Assembly (NCBI RefSeq): GCF_019050325.1
Contig: NZ_VOMB01000023.1
Span: 62,001-126,000 of the forward strand
Source of the DNA: [Mycobacterium] fortunisiensis
GTDB lineage: Bacteria > Actinomycetota > Actinomycetes > Mycobacteriales > Mycobacteriaceae
Direction: 5' to 3'
DNA length: 64,000 bases
Part shown: positions 8,032 to 16,137 of the stretch, piece by piece
Layout: every line of letters begins with the position of its first letter
Position numbering within the stretch: position 1 is the first letter of the stretch
Position numbers and translations under genes: made by a program
The notes under the pieces: generated by a model
What the model saw: the letters and a program-made list of their open reading frames with translations, nothing else
Told to the model about the DNA's origin: nothing
Database searches by the model: none

Positions 8032-8895
8032 ATGAACCAGTTCATTGCCGACACCGCCGCCATGGGCACATGGCAAGAGGCAGTCCACGGAGTCGGTCAA
8101 GACGTCAGCAGCTTCAAGAACGCCTCCACCGGAACCTCAGACGTTGAATCCAGCCACGGCACCATCGGATTTCCGGCGTACAGCGCGCTGGGCGGCGCCC
8201 ACTCCGCCCGCGAGGGCGCCCTGGGCGCCACCGGAGCTGCCGCCTCGCGGATGGCCGAATTGCTCGGTCAGGCGTCGCAGGCCTATGAGCGCGGTGACAT
8301 GGATGCCGCCAGCCGGCTCAAGGCGCAAGCCGATCAGATCGACGGCGCGAGCTCTGCGGCATCGGCCGGTGGCGGTGCCAACCCGGCAAGCGCCACCGGT
8401 GGTGGCGCCGGCCAGATGTTGGGCCAGCTCGGTCAGATGGCCGGCCAGATGGCGCAGTCGATCACTCAACCCCTGCAGGGCCTCACCCAAGCCATGTCCC
8501 AGGTGCCGCAGCAGGCCATGCAGGGCATCCAGGGCATCGTCGAGGCCGCCACCGGCGCGGCCGGCGGTGGCGCCGAAACGGCCTCGATGGCCGCCGACGT
8601 CGGCGGCGCGGGCGCCGAGGAGGCGGTCAAGGCGAGCGCCACCGACCATCAGGGCCCAGGAGACGACAACGCTTCCGCCGATGCGCACGACGCCAACCCC
8701 GGCGAGGATGACAAGAAGGACGACGCCGAGCACCGCGGGCAGGACGAAGACCGGGACCGGGCCGAGACCGGCACCGCCGCAGATCGGCAGTTCGATCAAC
8801 TGGGCAACCGGGCCGCCGCCGGCGTGGCGCCGGAGGACGGCTTCGGCGTCGGGACGGTGCCCACGCAATTCCGCAACGTCACTCGGCCCCAGTAG
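8032..8895 (+). CDS. Candidate ESX (type VII) secreted protein
   Basis: The 287-residue protein has a helical N-terminal half with YERGD at 85-89, which fits the YxxxD/E export signal of type VII substrates. A Gly/Ala/Gln-rich helical segment (MLGQLGQMAGQMAQ and repeats, about 130-185) follows, then an acidic disordered tail. The architecture resembles EspB/EspC-like secretion-associated proteins, but no WxG turn is obvious, so the assignment is tentative. A GAGGGGA ribosome-binding site precedes the ATG. The 3' end overlaps the convergent ABC-F gene by 17 bases. No ESX machinery genes are nearby. Confidence 0.6.
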   Translation: MNQFIADTAAMGTWQEAVHGVGQDVSSFKNASTGTSDVESSHGTIGFPAYSALGGAHSAREGALGATGAAASRMAELLGQASQAYERGDMDAASRLKAQADQIDGASSAASAGGGANPASATGGGAGQMLGQLGQMAGQMAQSITQPLQGLTQAMSQVPQQAMQGIQGIVEAATGAAGGGAETASMAADVGGAGAEEAVKASATDHQGPGDDNASADAHDANPGEDDKKDDAEHRGQDEDRDRAETGTAADRQFDQLGNRAAAGVAPEDGFGVGTVPTQFRNVTRPQ

Positions 8896-10498
8896 CGCTC
8901 AACACGCCTCCGTCCAACCGGATCCAGCGGTCGATCCCGATGGCCTGCAGAAACCTTTCGTCGTGGCTGACCACCATAAACGCGCCCTGGTAGGCGTTCA
9001 GCGCGGATTCCAGCTGGCCCACGCTGACCAGATCCAAGTTGTTGGTCGGCTCGTCGAGCAGCAGCAGGTGCGGGGCGGGCTCGGCGTAGAGCACGCACGC
9101 CAGCGTCGCGCGCAGCCGCTCCCCACCCGACAGCGCCGCGACCGGCAGGTTGATCCGGTCGCCGCGAAACAGGAACTGCGCCAACAGATGCATGCGCCGG
9201 GTGTGCGACAGGCTGGGCGCGGCAGCGGCCAGACTTTCCGCGACCGTACGGCTTTCGTCCAACAGGTCCAGTCGCTGCGACAAGGTTGCGATGCGCCCGT
9301 CGGCGCGCTGCACCGTCCCGGAGTCGGGTTCCAGCGCGCCCTCGATGATCCGCAACAGGGTCGTCTTGCCTGCTCCGTTGGGGCCGGTCAGCGCGATCCG
9401 CTCCGGGCCCCGGATGGACAGCTCAATTCCCTTGTCGTCGAACAATTTCCGCCCACCTCGGCTGACCTGCAGGCCTTCACCGGCGAAGACCGTCCGACCA
9501 GCCGGCACCACGGTGTCGGGCAGGTCCAGCGCAATCACCGAGTCATCACGCAACGCTCGCTCGGCGTCGTCGAGCCGCGACCGCGCATCGTCGACCCGGC
9601 GGGCGTGCACTCCGTCGGCGCGGGCCGCCGATTCCTGCGCGTCCCGTTTGAGCTTGCCCGCCACGATCTTCGGCAGGCCCGCGTCTTTGAGGTTGCGCGC
9701 CGCGTTCGACGAGCGGCGCGCGGCCCGCTCGCGGGCCTCCTGCATTTGCCGCTTCTCCCGCTTGAGTTGTTGTTCGGCGTTGCGGATGTTGCCTTCGGCC
9801 ACCTCCTGCGCAGCCGCCACCGTTTCCTCGTAAGCGGTGAAATTACCACCGTAGAAGAGGATTTCACCACGATACAGCTCGGCGATCTGGTCCATCCGGT
9901 CCAGCAGCACCCGGTCGTGGCTGACCACCAGCAGACAGCCGGTGTAGCTGTCCAGCGCGTCGTACAGGTGGTGGCGGGCGTCGCGGTCGAGGTTGTTGGT
10001 GGGTTCGTCGAGCAGGAGCACATCGGGGCGATTCAGCAGTTGGGCGGCCAGGCCCAACGACACCACTTCCCCACCGGACAGCGTGCCCAACCGGCGATCG
10101 AGGGCCATGTCACGCAGACCGAGGCGGTCCAACTGGGCGCGGGAGCGTTCTTCGACATCCCAGTCGTCGCCGATGGTGGTGAACACCTCCTCGCTGGCGT
10201 CGCCCGCGGCCAGCGCCGCCAACGCATCGAGAACCGGGGTCACGCCCAGCACGGCGGCCACGGTGAGATCGCCGGTGAACGGCAGGGTTTGGGGTAGATA
10301 GCCGACGGTGCCGTCGACCGTGATCGTGCCCGCGGTGGGCCGGTACTCCGCGGCGATCAGCTTGAGCAGCGTGCTCTTGCCGGCACCGTTGGGGGCGACC
10401 AGGCCGGTGCGTCCCGACCCCAGGGAAAACGACAGGTCGGAGAACAGTTCGACGTCATCGGGCCAGGCGAACGACAAATGGGAACAGACAATAGACAT
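8879..10498 (-). CDS. ABC-F ATPase (ribosome-associated, possible antibiotic-resistance type)
   Basis: This 539-residue protein has two ABC domains and no membrane segments. Each has a Walker A (APNGAGKST; TGPNGAGKTT), a signature (LSGGE twice) and a Walker B (LLLDEPTNNLD twice). A long, basic, helical linker of about 90 residues joins them. ABC-F proteins bind the ribosomal E site; some rescue ribosomes from macrolides, lincosamides or pleuromutilins. The ATG giving MSIVCSHLSF has GGAG 7 bases upstream. The leader carries a short ORF and mutually exclusive RNA helices, as inducible ABC-F resistance genes do. Whether this member confers resistance is inference. Confidence 0.88.
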   Translation of the reverse strand: MSIVCSHLSFAWPDDVELFSDLSFSLGSGRTGLVAPNGAGKSTLLKLIAAEYRPTAGTITVDGTVGYLPQTLPFTGDLTVAAVLGVTPVLDALAALAAGDASEEVFTTIGDDWDVEERSRAQLDRLGLRDMALDRRLGTLSGGEVVSLGLAAQLLNRPDVLLLDEPTNNLDRDARHHLYDALDSYTGCLLVVSHDRVLLDRMDQIAELYRGEILFYGGNFTAYEETVAAAQEVAEGNIRNAEQQLKREKRQMQEARERAARRSSNAARNLKDAGLPKIVAGKLKRDAQESAARADGVHARRVDDARSRLDDAERALRDDSVIALDLPDTVVPAGRTVFAGEGLQVSRGGRKLFDDKGIELSIRGPERIALTGPNGAGKTTLLRIIEGALEPDSGTVQRADGRIATLSQRLDLLDESRTVAESLAAAAPSLSHTRRMHLLAQFLFRGDRINLPVAALSGGERLRATLACVLYAEPAPHLLLLDEPTNNLDLVSVGQLESALNAYQGAFMVVSHDERFLQAIGIDRWIRLDGGVLSATGAE

Positions 10499-10596
10499 GC
10501 TGGGACTCCAAGGTGATGCGGGCAGCGGGCACCGCACAGAGGGACAGAAACGAATCGACTCCGGGGATCACCCGGAGATGTCGTCTCCCAGCATGT
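10495..10596 (-). promoter_or_regulatory. Putative ribosome-mediated attenuator leader of the ABC-F gene
   Basis: The bases at the leader-peptide start (10586-10596) and at the ABC-F start (10495-10505) are perfect 11-base complements, so a helix can bury the ABC-F AUG. Two further hairpins compete: GGAGA/TCTCC (10584-10588 with 10574-10578) and CTCCGGG/CCCGGAG (10571-10577 with 10559-10565). They share the CTCC bases and cannot both form. A ribosome stalled on the leader peptide would mask the upstream arm and free the ABC-F start. The bases are seen; the mechanism is inferred from known ABC-F and erm leaders. Confidence 0.65.
10568..10594 (-). CDS. 8-residue leader peptide upstream of the ABC-F gene
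   Basis: ATG-to-TGA encodes MLGDDISG. An AGGTGG ribosome-binding site lies 9 bases upstream. The stop codon falls in the loop of the CTCCGGG/CCCGGAG hairpin, and the start codon lies in the arm complementary to the ABC-F start. That placement matches regulatory leader peptides rather than chance, but it is too short for coding statistics. Confidence 0.55.
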   Translation of the reverse strand: MLGDDISG

Positions 10597-10657
10597 TCTC
10601 GACCCACCTCGGTTGACAGCAGATGCGTTACCCATAGTACGCACGCCTGCAAGCCAA

Positions 10658-11029
10658 TTACGTTCCGAACGTCCCGCGTAGCCGATCCAGTTGGCGCCGT
10701 TCACGTTTCGTGGGCCGGCCGGCACCCCGGTCGCGCACCGGCACCGCCGCGAGCATCTCCTTGGGCGGTGGCGGCGGACTGCGGTCGATCAGGCATTCCG
10801 ACGCCACCGATGCGGCCACCCGTTTGGCGATCGGCCGGATCACCTCCACGATCCGTTCCCGCCCGTCCAGTCGGACCCGCACCTCGTCGCCGGGGCTGAC
10901 GTGCTGGGCAGGTTTGGCCGGGACGTTGTTGACCCGCACGTGGCCACCGCGACAAGCGGCCGCCGCCGCGGACCGCGTCTTGGTGATGCGCACGGCCCAG
11001 ATCCAGCTGTCGACCCGCACGCTGCTCAT
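10658..11029 (-). CDS. S4-domain RNA-binding protein (Hsp15/HslR-like)
   Basis: The 123-residue protein has an S4 domain at the N-terminus (VRVDSWIWAVRITKTRSAAAAACRGGHVRVNN, about 4-36) followed by the basic extension seen in Hsp15, which binds stalled 50S subunits carrying nascent chains. The ATG overlaps the dapE stop as ATGA, so the two genes are probably co-translated. It lies directly upstream of the ABC-F leader, which puts two ribosome-associated proteins side by side. Confidence 0.85.
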   Translation of the reverse strand: MSSVRVDSWIWAVRITKTRSAAAAACRGGHVRVNNVPAKPAQHVSPGDEVRVRLDGRERIVEVIRPIAKRVAASVASECLIDRSPPPPPKEMLAAVPVRDRGAGRPTKRERRQLDRLRGTFGT

Positions 11030-12090
11030 GTCAAATAGCGGTGCAGCATCTCGGTCACCGCGGTGATCTGGGCGACGTCGACCCGTTCGTCGACCTTGTG
11101 CGCGAGGTTGGGATCACCCGGCCCGTAGTTGACGGCCGGAATCCCGAGCGCGGCGAAGCGGGACACGTCGGTCCAGCCGTACTTGGCCCGCACCTGCCCG
11201 CCGGCCGCGGCCACCAGTGCGGCGGCCGCCGGTTTGGCCAGCCCGGGCAGGGCGCCGGCGGCGGCGTCGGTCAATTCGATGGTGACGTCGAGACCATCGA
11301 GCACTTCATGCACATGGGCGACGGCCTGCTCGACACTGCGGTCGGGGGCAAATCGGAAGTTCACGGTCACCGATGCGGCGTCGGGGATGACATTGCCGGC
11401 GATGCCGCCGTCGATCCGTACCGCCGACAACCCTTCCCGGTACACACATCCGTCGATGTCGACACTGCGGGGCTGATAGGCGGTGAGCCGGTCCAGCACG
11501 GCACCGAGTTTGTGAATGGCGTTGTCGCCCAGCCACGATCGAGCCGAATGCGCCCGGGTGCCGGTGGCGCTGACGATGACGCGAATGGTGCCCTGGCAGC
11601 CGGCCTCGATGTAGCCGCCGGAGGGTTCGCCGAGGATCGCGACGTCGGCCTGCAGCCAGTCCGGCAGTTCGCGCTCGATGCGGCCCAGCCCGTTGGCGCT
11701 GGACTCGATTTCCTCGCAGTCGTACATCACCAGGGTGAGGTCGTGGCTCGGCTCGGCGATGGTGGCGGCCAGGTGCAGGAAGACGGCGTCGCCGGATTTC
11801 ATGTCCGAGGTGCCGCAGCCCCACATCTCGCCGTTCTTGATGTGGCTGGGCAGGTTGTCGGCGGCGGGCACGGTGTCGATGTGCCCGGCCAGCAGCACCC
11901 GCGACGGGCGGCCCAGATGAGTGCGGGCCAGCACCGCGTCGCCGTTGCGGATGACCTCGAAGTGCGGTGCCTGGGCACGCAGCGCGGCCTCGATCTCCTC
12001 GGCGATGCGCTGCTCGTGACGGGATTCGCTGGGGATGTCCACCAACGCGGCGGTCAGTGCGATCGGATCGGCACGCAGGTCTAGCCCCAT
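11026..12090 (-). CDS. dapE: Succinyl-diaminopimelate desuccinylase
   Basis: DapE removes succinate from N-succinyl-LL-diaminopimelate in the lysine/peptidoglycan pathway. The 354-residue M20 metallopeptidase has the zinc-ligand motifs LLAGHIDTVP, GCGTSDMKSG and DCEEIES in order, and the dimerisation (lid) domain in the middle. The ATG giving MGLDLRADP was chosen for family length and because TAGCCT lies 8 bases upstream, which suits a leaderless transcript; longer readings run into dapD. It is divergent from dapD, as in Rv1201c-Rv1202. Confidence 0.93.
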   Translation of the reverse strand: MGLDLRADPIALTAALVDIPSESRHEQRIAEEIEAALRAQAPHFEVIRNGDAVLARTHLGRPSRVLLAGHIDTVPAADNLPSHIKNGEMWGCGTSDMKSGDAVFLHLAATIAEPSHDLTLVMYDCEEIESSANGLGRIERELPDWLQADVAILGEPSGGYIEAGCQGTIRVIVSATGTRAHSARSWLGDNAIHKLGAVLDRLTAYQPRSVDIDGCVYREGLSAVRIDGGIAGNVIPDAASVTVNFRFAPDRSVEQAVAHVHEVLDGLDVTIELTDAAAGALPGLAKPAAAALVAAAGGQVRAKYGWTDVSRFAALGIPAVNYGPGDPNLAHKVDERVDVAQITAVTEMLHRYLT

Positions 12091-12098
12091 GGTCACCG

Positions 12099-12152
12099 AG
12101 GCTAGTCCGGCCGGCAGGAGCGAAGCGACCGGGGGAATCGGTCCAGTAACCT
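12099..12152. promoter_or_regulatory. Divergent leaderless promoters for dapE and dapD
   Basis: A minus-strand TAGCCT (12099-12104) and a plus-strand TAACCT (12147-12152) each lie 8 bases from the respective start codon. This is the spacing of mycobacterial -10 elements on leaderless messages. No convincing -35 boxes are seen. Confidence 0.5.
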
Positions 12153-12160
12153 TGGCCAAC

Positions 12161-13105
12161 GTGACTGCAGCATCTGGCGTCGGCCTGGCCACCATCACCG
12201 CCGACGGGACCGTCCTGGACACCTGGTTTCCCGCCCCCGAACTGAGCGCCACCGGCGACGCCGGCACCGTGAAGCTGACCGGGGACGACCTACCGGCTGA
12301 ATTCGCCGGCCTGACCGGCCCCGATGCCGATCGCGGTGTCGAGGTGGTGGCGGTGCGCACCACCGTCGCCTCATTGGACGACAAGCCGGCCGACGCGCAT
12401 GACGCCTACCTGCGGTTGCACTTGCTCTCGCACCGTCTGGTGGCACCGCACGGCGCCAACCTGGACGGCGTCTTCGGCCTGCTGTCCAACGTGGTGTGGA
12501 CGAACTTCGGTCCGTGCGCGGTCGAAGGCTTCGAGACGGTGCGCGCCAAGCTGCGCCGTCGCGGGGCCGTCGCGGTCTACGGGGTGGACAAGTTCCCGCG
12601 CATGGTCGACTACGTGCTGCCGTCGGGCGTGCGGATCGCCGACGCCGACCGGGTCCGTCTCGGTGCGCACCTGGCCGCGGGTACGACGGTCATGCACGAG
12701 GGCTTCGTGAACTTCAACGCCGGCACGCTGGGCACCTCGATGGTGGAGGGCCGGATCTCGGCCGGCGTCGTCGTCGATGACGGTTCCGATGTCGGTGGCG
12801 GTGCGTCGATCATGGGCACGCTGTCCGGCGGCGGCAAAGAGGTGATCTCGGTGGGCAAGCGCTGCCTGCTGGGCGCCAACTCCGGCCTGGGGATCTCACT
12901 GGGTGATGACTGTGTGGTCGAGGCCGGGCTGTATGTCACCGGCGGTACCAAGGTCACCACGGCCGACGGGCAGACCACCAAGGCGGTCGAACTGTCCGGG
13001 GCCGACAACCTGTTGTTCCGGCGTAACTCGCTGTCCGGCGCGGTCGAGGTCGTCAAACGTGACGGCACCGGCATCACGCTCAACGAGGCACTGCACGCCA
13101 ACTAG
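12161..13105 (+). CDS. dapD: Tetrahydrodipicolinate N-succinyltransferase
   Basis: DapD transfers succinate from succinyl-CoA to tetrahydrodipicolinate. The 314-residue protein matches the actinobacterial long form: unique N-terminal domain, then VDKFPRMVDYVLPSGVRI, then a left-handed beta-helix of hexapeptide repeats (AGTTVMHEGFVNFNAGTLG, GGGASIMGTLSGGG, LGANSGLGISLGDDCVVEAG). The GTG start reads VTAASGVGLATI, matching the M. tuberculosis start. In-frame codons upstream overlap the dapE 5' region and are not family-like. Confidence 0.93.
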   Translation: MTAASGVGLATITADGTVLDTWFPAPELSATGDAGTVKLTGDDLPAEFAGLTGPDADRGVEVVAVRTTVASLDDKPADAHDAYLRLHLLSHRLVAPHGANLDGVFGLLSNVVWTNFGPCAVEGFETVRAKLRRRGAVAVYGVDKFPRMVDYVLPSGVRIADADRVRLGAHLAAGTTVMHEGFVNFNAGTLGTSMVEGRISAGVVVDDGSDVGGGASIMGTLSGGGKEVISVGKRCLLGANSGLGISLGDDCVVEAGLYVTGGTKVTTADGQTTKAVELSGADNLLFRRNSLSGAVEVVKRDGTGITLNEALHAN

Positions 13106-13113
13106 CGTCTGCC

Positions 13114-13162
13114 GCCGAGCGTCGGCTTGTGTGTCATGATTCGCGACTTTTTGACACACGAG
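13114..13162 (+). terminator. Two inverted repeats after dapD
   Basis: GCCGA-GCG-TCGGC (13114-13126) is followed by a stem of 11-base arms, 13126-13136 with 13152-13162, that pair at 10 of 11 positions. The repeats lie between the converging dapD and the small exported-protein gene and may terminate both. Confidence 0.5.
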
Positions 13163-13174
13163 CCCCCGTTCGGA

Positions 13175-13432
13175 TCAGGTGCACGGAATCCCGTGCGGAC
13201 CGCCGATCCAATGACCCGGCGGCGAGTTGCCCGGACACCATTTCTTGACCTGGCCGGGCGGCGGGTTCCAATGGCCTCCCGGATGCCAGTCCACCCAGCC
13301 CGGCCCCGGGATCCAGGGAATGTTCGGCCCCCAGCCCGGATCAGCCTGAGCTGCACCAGCAGCCAAACCCAGCGAACCAACGCTCAGCGCGCCGGCGATC
13401 ACTGCCGCTCCGGCGATTTTCTTGAGTGTCAT
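13175..13432 (-). CDS. Small exported Trp/Pro/Gly-rich protein
   Basis: The 85-residue protein has a classical signal peptide (MTLKKIAGAAVIAGALSVGSLG... ending AQA-DP, about residue 30). The mature part of about 55 residues is rich in W, P and G, with two cysteines (KKWCPG and GIPCT) that could form a disulfide. Proteins of this kind are common in mycobacteria and are uncharacterised. TGGAGG lies just upstream of the ATG. Confidence 0.85.
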   Translation of the reverse strand: MTLKKIAGAAVIAGALSVGSLGLAAGAAQADPGWGPNIPWIPGPGWVDWHPGGHWNPPPGQVKKWCPGNSPPGHWIGGPHGIPCT

Positions 13433-13637
13433 AGGTGGCCTCCAAACTGAGGCTCGGGTTACAGACCGTCGATACCCAAGCTACGCCCTGTGGGTAGCCC
13501 GTTCGGCCATCGCCGAATCTTCGCGCAGGGACCGATCTGCAACCTCGGCACATTCCACGGCTCCGAGCGTGACGAAAATGCTGCCCCTCGGCGGCGTGGT
13601 GGGGGGCAGACACGCGCGCTCGCGGGGCAAAGAAGAG
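13433..13637. other. Non-coding gap between two minus-strand genes
   Basis: No gene is seen. It holds the promoter region of the small exported protein and, next to the fadD36 stop, a copy of the 26-base 3'-end element described at 13605-13630. Confidence 0.6.
13605..13630 (-). repeat. 3'-end repeat element, copy 1
   Basis: This 26-base sequence lies 7 bases beyond the fadD36 stop. It matches 24 of 26 bases of the sequence just beyond the fbiC stop (35124-35149). Read on the minus strand, both contain CCCCGCGAGCG followed by GTCTGCC. Confidence 0.8.
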
Positions 13638-15047
13638 CTACTGCGCCAGGAGCTTTTTCATCACCTTGCCCATGGCGTTGCGGGGAAGGCTGTCCACCAA
13701 CCGCACTTCACGTGGTCGTTTGTGGACTGACAGCTGTTGGGCGACAAACTCGACCAAGGTGTCGGGCTCGGCGTCGCCCACCACGAACGCCACGATGCGC
13801 TGCCCCAGGTCCTCGTCCGCCAGCCCGACGACAGCGACCTCGTCGACCCCGTCGTGGCCCAGTAGCACGGTCTCGATCTCCCCGGCGCCGACGCGGTATC
13901 CCCCGGTCTTGATCAGGTCCACCGACTCACGCCCGACGATGCGGTGCATACCGTCGGCGTCGATCACCGCGACATCGCCGGTGCGGTACCAGCCGTCGGG
14001 GTCGAACGCCTCGGCGGTGGCTTCGGGCCGGTTCAGGTAACCGCCGAACACCATGGGGCCCTTGATCTGGAGCCGTCCGATGGTCTCACCGTCATGCGGC
14101 ACCGGGTCTCCGTCGTCATCGACCAGCCGGGTCTGCACCCCGGCCAGCGGCAAGCCCACCCACCCGGGCCGGCGTTCCCCGTCGACCCGGGTGCTCAGCG
14201 TGATCAACGATTCGGTGCTGCCGTAGCGCTCCACCGGGGCGTGCCCGGTCAACCGCACCAGCTCATCGAACACCGGCACCGGCAGCGGCGCGCTGCCCGA
14301 CACCAGCAGCCGCGCCGATGACAGGGCCAGGGCCGAGTCGAGGTCTTTGACGACGCGTGACCACACCGTCGGCACCCCGAAGTATAGGGTTCCCTGGGCC
14401 TCGGCGTAGGCGGCCGGTGTCGGTTTCCCGGTGTGGACGAAGCGGTTTCCGATCCGCAGGGACCCCAGCAGGCCCAGCACCAGCCCGTGTACGTGGAACA
14501 GCGGCAGCCCGTGCACCAGGACGTCCTCGGCGGTCCACTGCCAGGCCTGCGCCAAGGCGTCGATGTCGGCGGCGATGGCCTGCCGGCTGATCGGCACGCC
14601 CTTGGGCATGCCGGTGGTGCCGGAGGTGTACATGATGATCGCTGTCGCATCGGCCGGCGGTTCGGGATAGCGGTGCCAGGACCGGGCATGCAGCCGCACC
14701 GGGATGTGCGGCAGCCCCGCAGGATCATCGTCGTCCTCCGGCTGCTCCCCCAGCCAGGCCTGGGCGCCCGAGTCGGCGAGGATGTGCCGGCGCTCGGTGG
14801 CGCCGACATCGGCGGGCACCGGCACCACCGGGACCCCGGCGATCAGGCAGCCGATGATGGCCAGCACGGTCGTCGGGGTGGGTGTGGCCAGGACGGCCAC
14901 CCGCTGCGCAGACGCCACCCGCTCGGCCACCGACGTGGCGGCGCCGACGAGGTCGCTGCGGCTCAACACGGTGCCGTCGATGCGGACCGCGTCATCGATA
15001 TCGGCTCCGGCGGCGACCGCCGCGGGGTTCAAGGAGGCCAGCAACAC
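13638..15047 (-). CDS. fadD36: Fatty-acid/acyl-CoA ligase FadD36
   Basis: This 469-residue adenylate-forming ligase matches the FadD36 group of shorter acyl-CoA synthetases. It shows IIMYTSGTTGMPKGV, VERYGSTESLI, GWYRTGDVAVID and a C-terminal lysine motif, NAMGKVMKKLL. The GTG start (VLLASLNPAAV) matches the M. tuberculosis protein; the 41 codons upstream are not family-like and overlap the divergent gene's control region. Substrate is unknown. Confidence 0.88.
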   Translation of the reverse strand: MLLASLNPAAVAAGADIDDAVRIDGTVLSRSDLVGAATSVAERVASAQRVAVLATPTPTTVLAIIGCLIAGVPVVPVPADVGATERRHILADSGAQAWLGEQPEDDDDPAGLPHIPVRLHARSWHRYPEPPADATAIIMYTSGTTGMPKGVPISRQAIAADIDALAQAWQWTAEDVLVHGLPLFHVHGLVLGLLGSLRIGNRFVHTGKPTPAAYAEAQGTLYFGVPTVWSRVVKDLDSALALSSARLLVSGSAPLPVPVFDELVRLTGHAPVERYGSTESLITLSTRVDGERRPGWVGLPLAGVQTRLVDDDGDPVPHDGETIGRLQIKGPMVFGGYLNRPEATAEAFDPDGWYRTGDVAVIDADGMHRIVGRESVDLIKTGGYRVGAGEIETVLLGHDGVDEVAVVGLADEDLGQRIVAFVVGDAEPDTLVEFVAQQLSVHKRPREVRLVDSLPRNAMGKVMKKLLAQ

Positions 15048-15117
15048 GCCTGTGAGGCTACCGCCGCGCCGGTACCCGGACTCGACAGCCTGCGGCCCAG
15101 CCGACAGGCTGGTGGCC

Positions 15118-16134
15118 ATGTCTACCGCAGCTGGGCGCGACCGCGACGAGTCCGGGCGGCCGCGCAGCACCCGTCCCCGCGACGCGCTCGGCCGACCGCT
15201 GCCCTACGGCAGTGACGGAGTCGACCGGATCCCCGACGACCTTGAGCTCGCCCCGGCCGAAACGCTCGCCTACGCCCAGGAGTTGCTCGACGCTGGCCAG
15301 GCATTCAGCGCGCACGAGGTGCTGGAAGCCGCCTGGAAGAACGGGCCCGAACACGAACGGGCACTGTGGCAGGGGTTGGCACAGCTGGCCGTGGGCATCA
15401 CCCACGTAGGGCGTGGGAACCGGGTGGGTGCTGCCGCGCTGTTGCGGCGCGCGTCGGCGGGGCTTGCCCTCGTCGAGCCACCGGCGCCCTATGGCGTGGA
15501 CGCGGTGCGGTTGGCCGACGATGCACTCGCCCTGGCCGACGACGTCGAGGCCGCTGCCGACGTCGAACCGCTGCGGTTGCGTCCCCGCCTGACGGCGGCG
15601 ATCCGCCGCACCGCGACGCGCGAGGTGTACCGGAACGACTGGTTGACGCTGCGCGAGGACGCGATCGTCCGGCCCGACGGCAGCACCGGCGTCTACGCCG
15701 TGGTGGACAAACCGACCTATGCCCTGGTGATCCCGTACGACCCCGCTCAGGATCGGTTCCACCTCGTTGAGCAGTTCCGCTATCCGCTGGGACTGCGCCG
15801 CTGGGAGTTCCCTCAGGGCACCGCACCCGAACAGCAGCATCTCGACCCGATTGCGCTGGCGCACCGCGAGCTTCGCGAAGAGACCGGGCTGCGCGCCGAG
15901 CGCATGGAACGACTCGGTCAGCTCGACGTGGCCGCCGGGATGAGCAGCCAGCGCGGTTGGGTGTTCCTGGCGACCGGCCTCACCGAGGGTGAACACGAAC
16001 GCGAGCATGAGGAGCAGGACATGCACAGCGCGTGGTTCTCCCGTGCCGAGGTGGACCAGATGATCCGCGATGGTGAGGTCACAGATGCCCAGAGCCTCGC
16101 GGCGTTCACGTTGCTGTCGCTAGGTGCGCGGTAG
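15118..16134 (+). CDS. DUF309-NUDIX hydrolase fusion
   Basis: The 338-residue protein joins two domains. Residues about 45-145 are DUF309, with the signature FSAHEVLEAAWKNGPEHERALWQGLAQLAVG. Residues about 170-330 are a NUDIX hydrolase of the ADP-ribose pyrophosphatase type (VEQFRYPLGLRRWEFPQGT) with the catalytic core RELREETGL at 250-258. The first conserved Glu of the Nudix box is a Leu here, and the loop before it is long. The frame is continuous, so this is a real fusion. The substrate is probably a nucleoside diphosphate sugar; the DUF309 role is unknown. Confidence 0.85.
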   Translation: MSTAAGRDRDESGRPRSTRPRDALGRPLPYGSDGVDRIPDDLELAPAETLAYAQELLDAGQAFSAHEVLEAAWKNGPEHERALWQGLAQLAVGITHVGRGNRVGAAALLRRASAGLALVEPPAPYGVDAVRLADDALALADDVEAAADVEPLRLRPRLTAAIRRTATREVYRNDWLTLREDAIVRPDGSTGVYAVVDKPTYALVIPYDPAQDRFHLVEQFRYPLGLRRWEFPQGTAPEQQHLDPIALAHRELREETGLRAERMERLGQLDVAAGMSSQRGWVFLATGLTEGEHEREHEEQDMHSAWFSRAEVDQMIRDGEVTDAQSLAAFTLLSLGAR

Positions 16135-16137
16135 GGC

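Noticed and set aside
8045..10297. 750-codon plus-strand frame
   Set aside because: It overlaps the Esp-like gene in another frame and runs antisense through the ABC-F gene, with no recognisable domain.
10455..10652. 65-codon TTG-started ORF as the ABC-F leader
   Set aside because: It runs past the ABC-F start out of frame and lacks a ribosome-binding site; the 8-codon ORF at 10568-10594 fits a leader better.
10601..10660. WhiB7-type promoter for the ABC-F leader
   Set aside because: A TACTAT is present, but no TTG -35 with an AT-rich block at the right spacing, so I did not call it.
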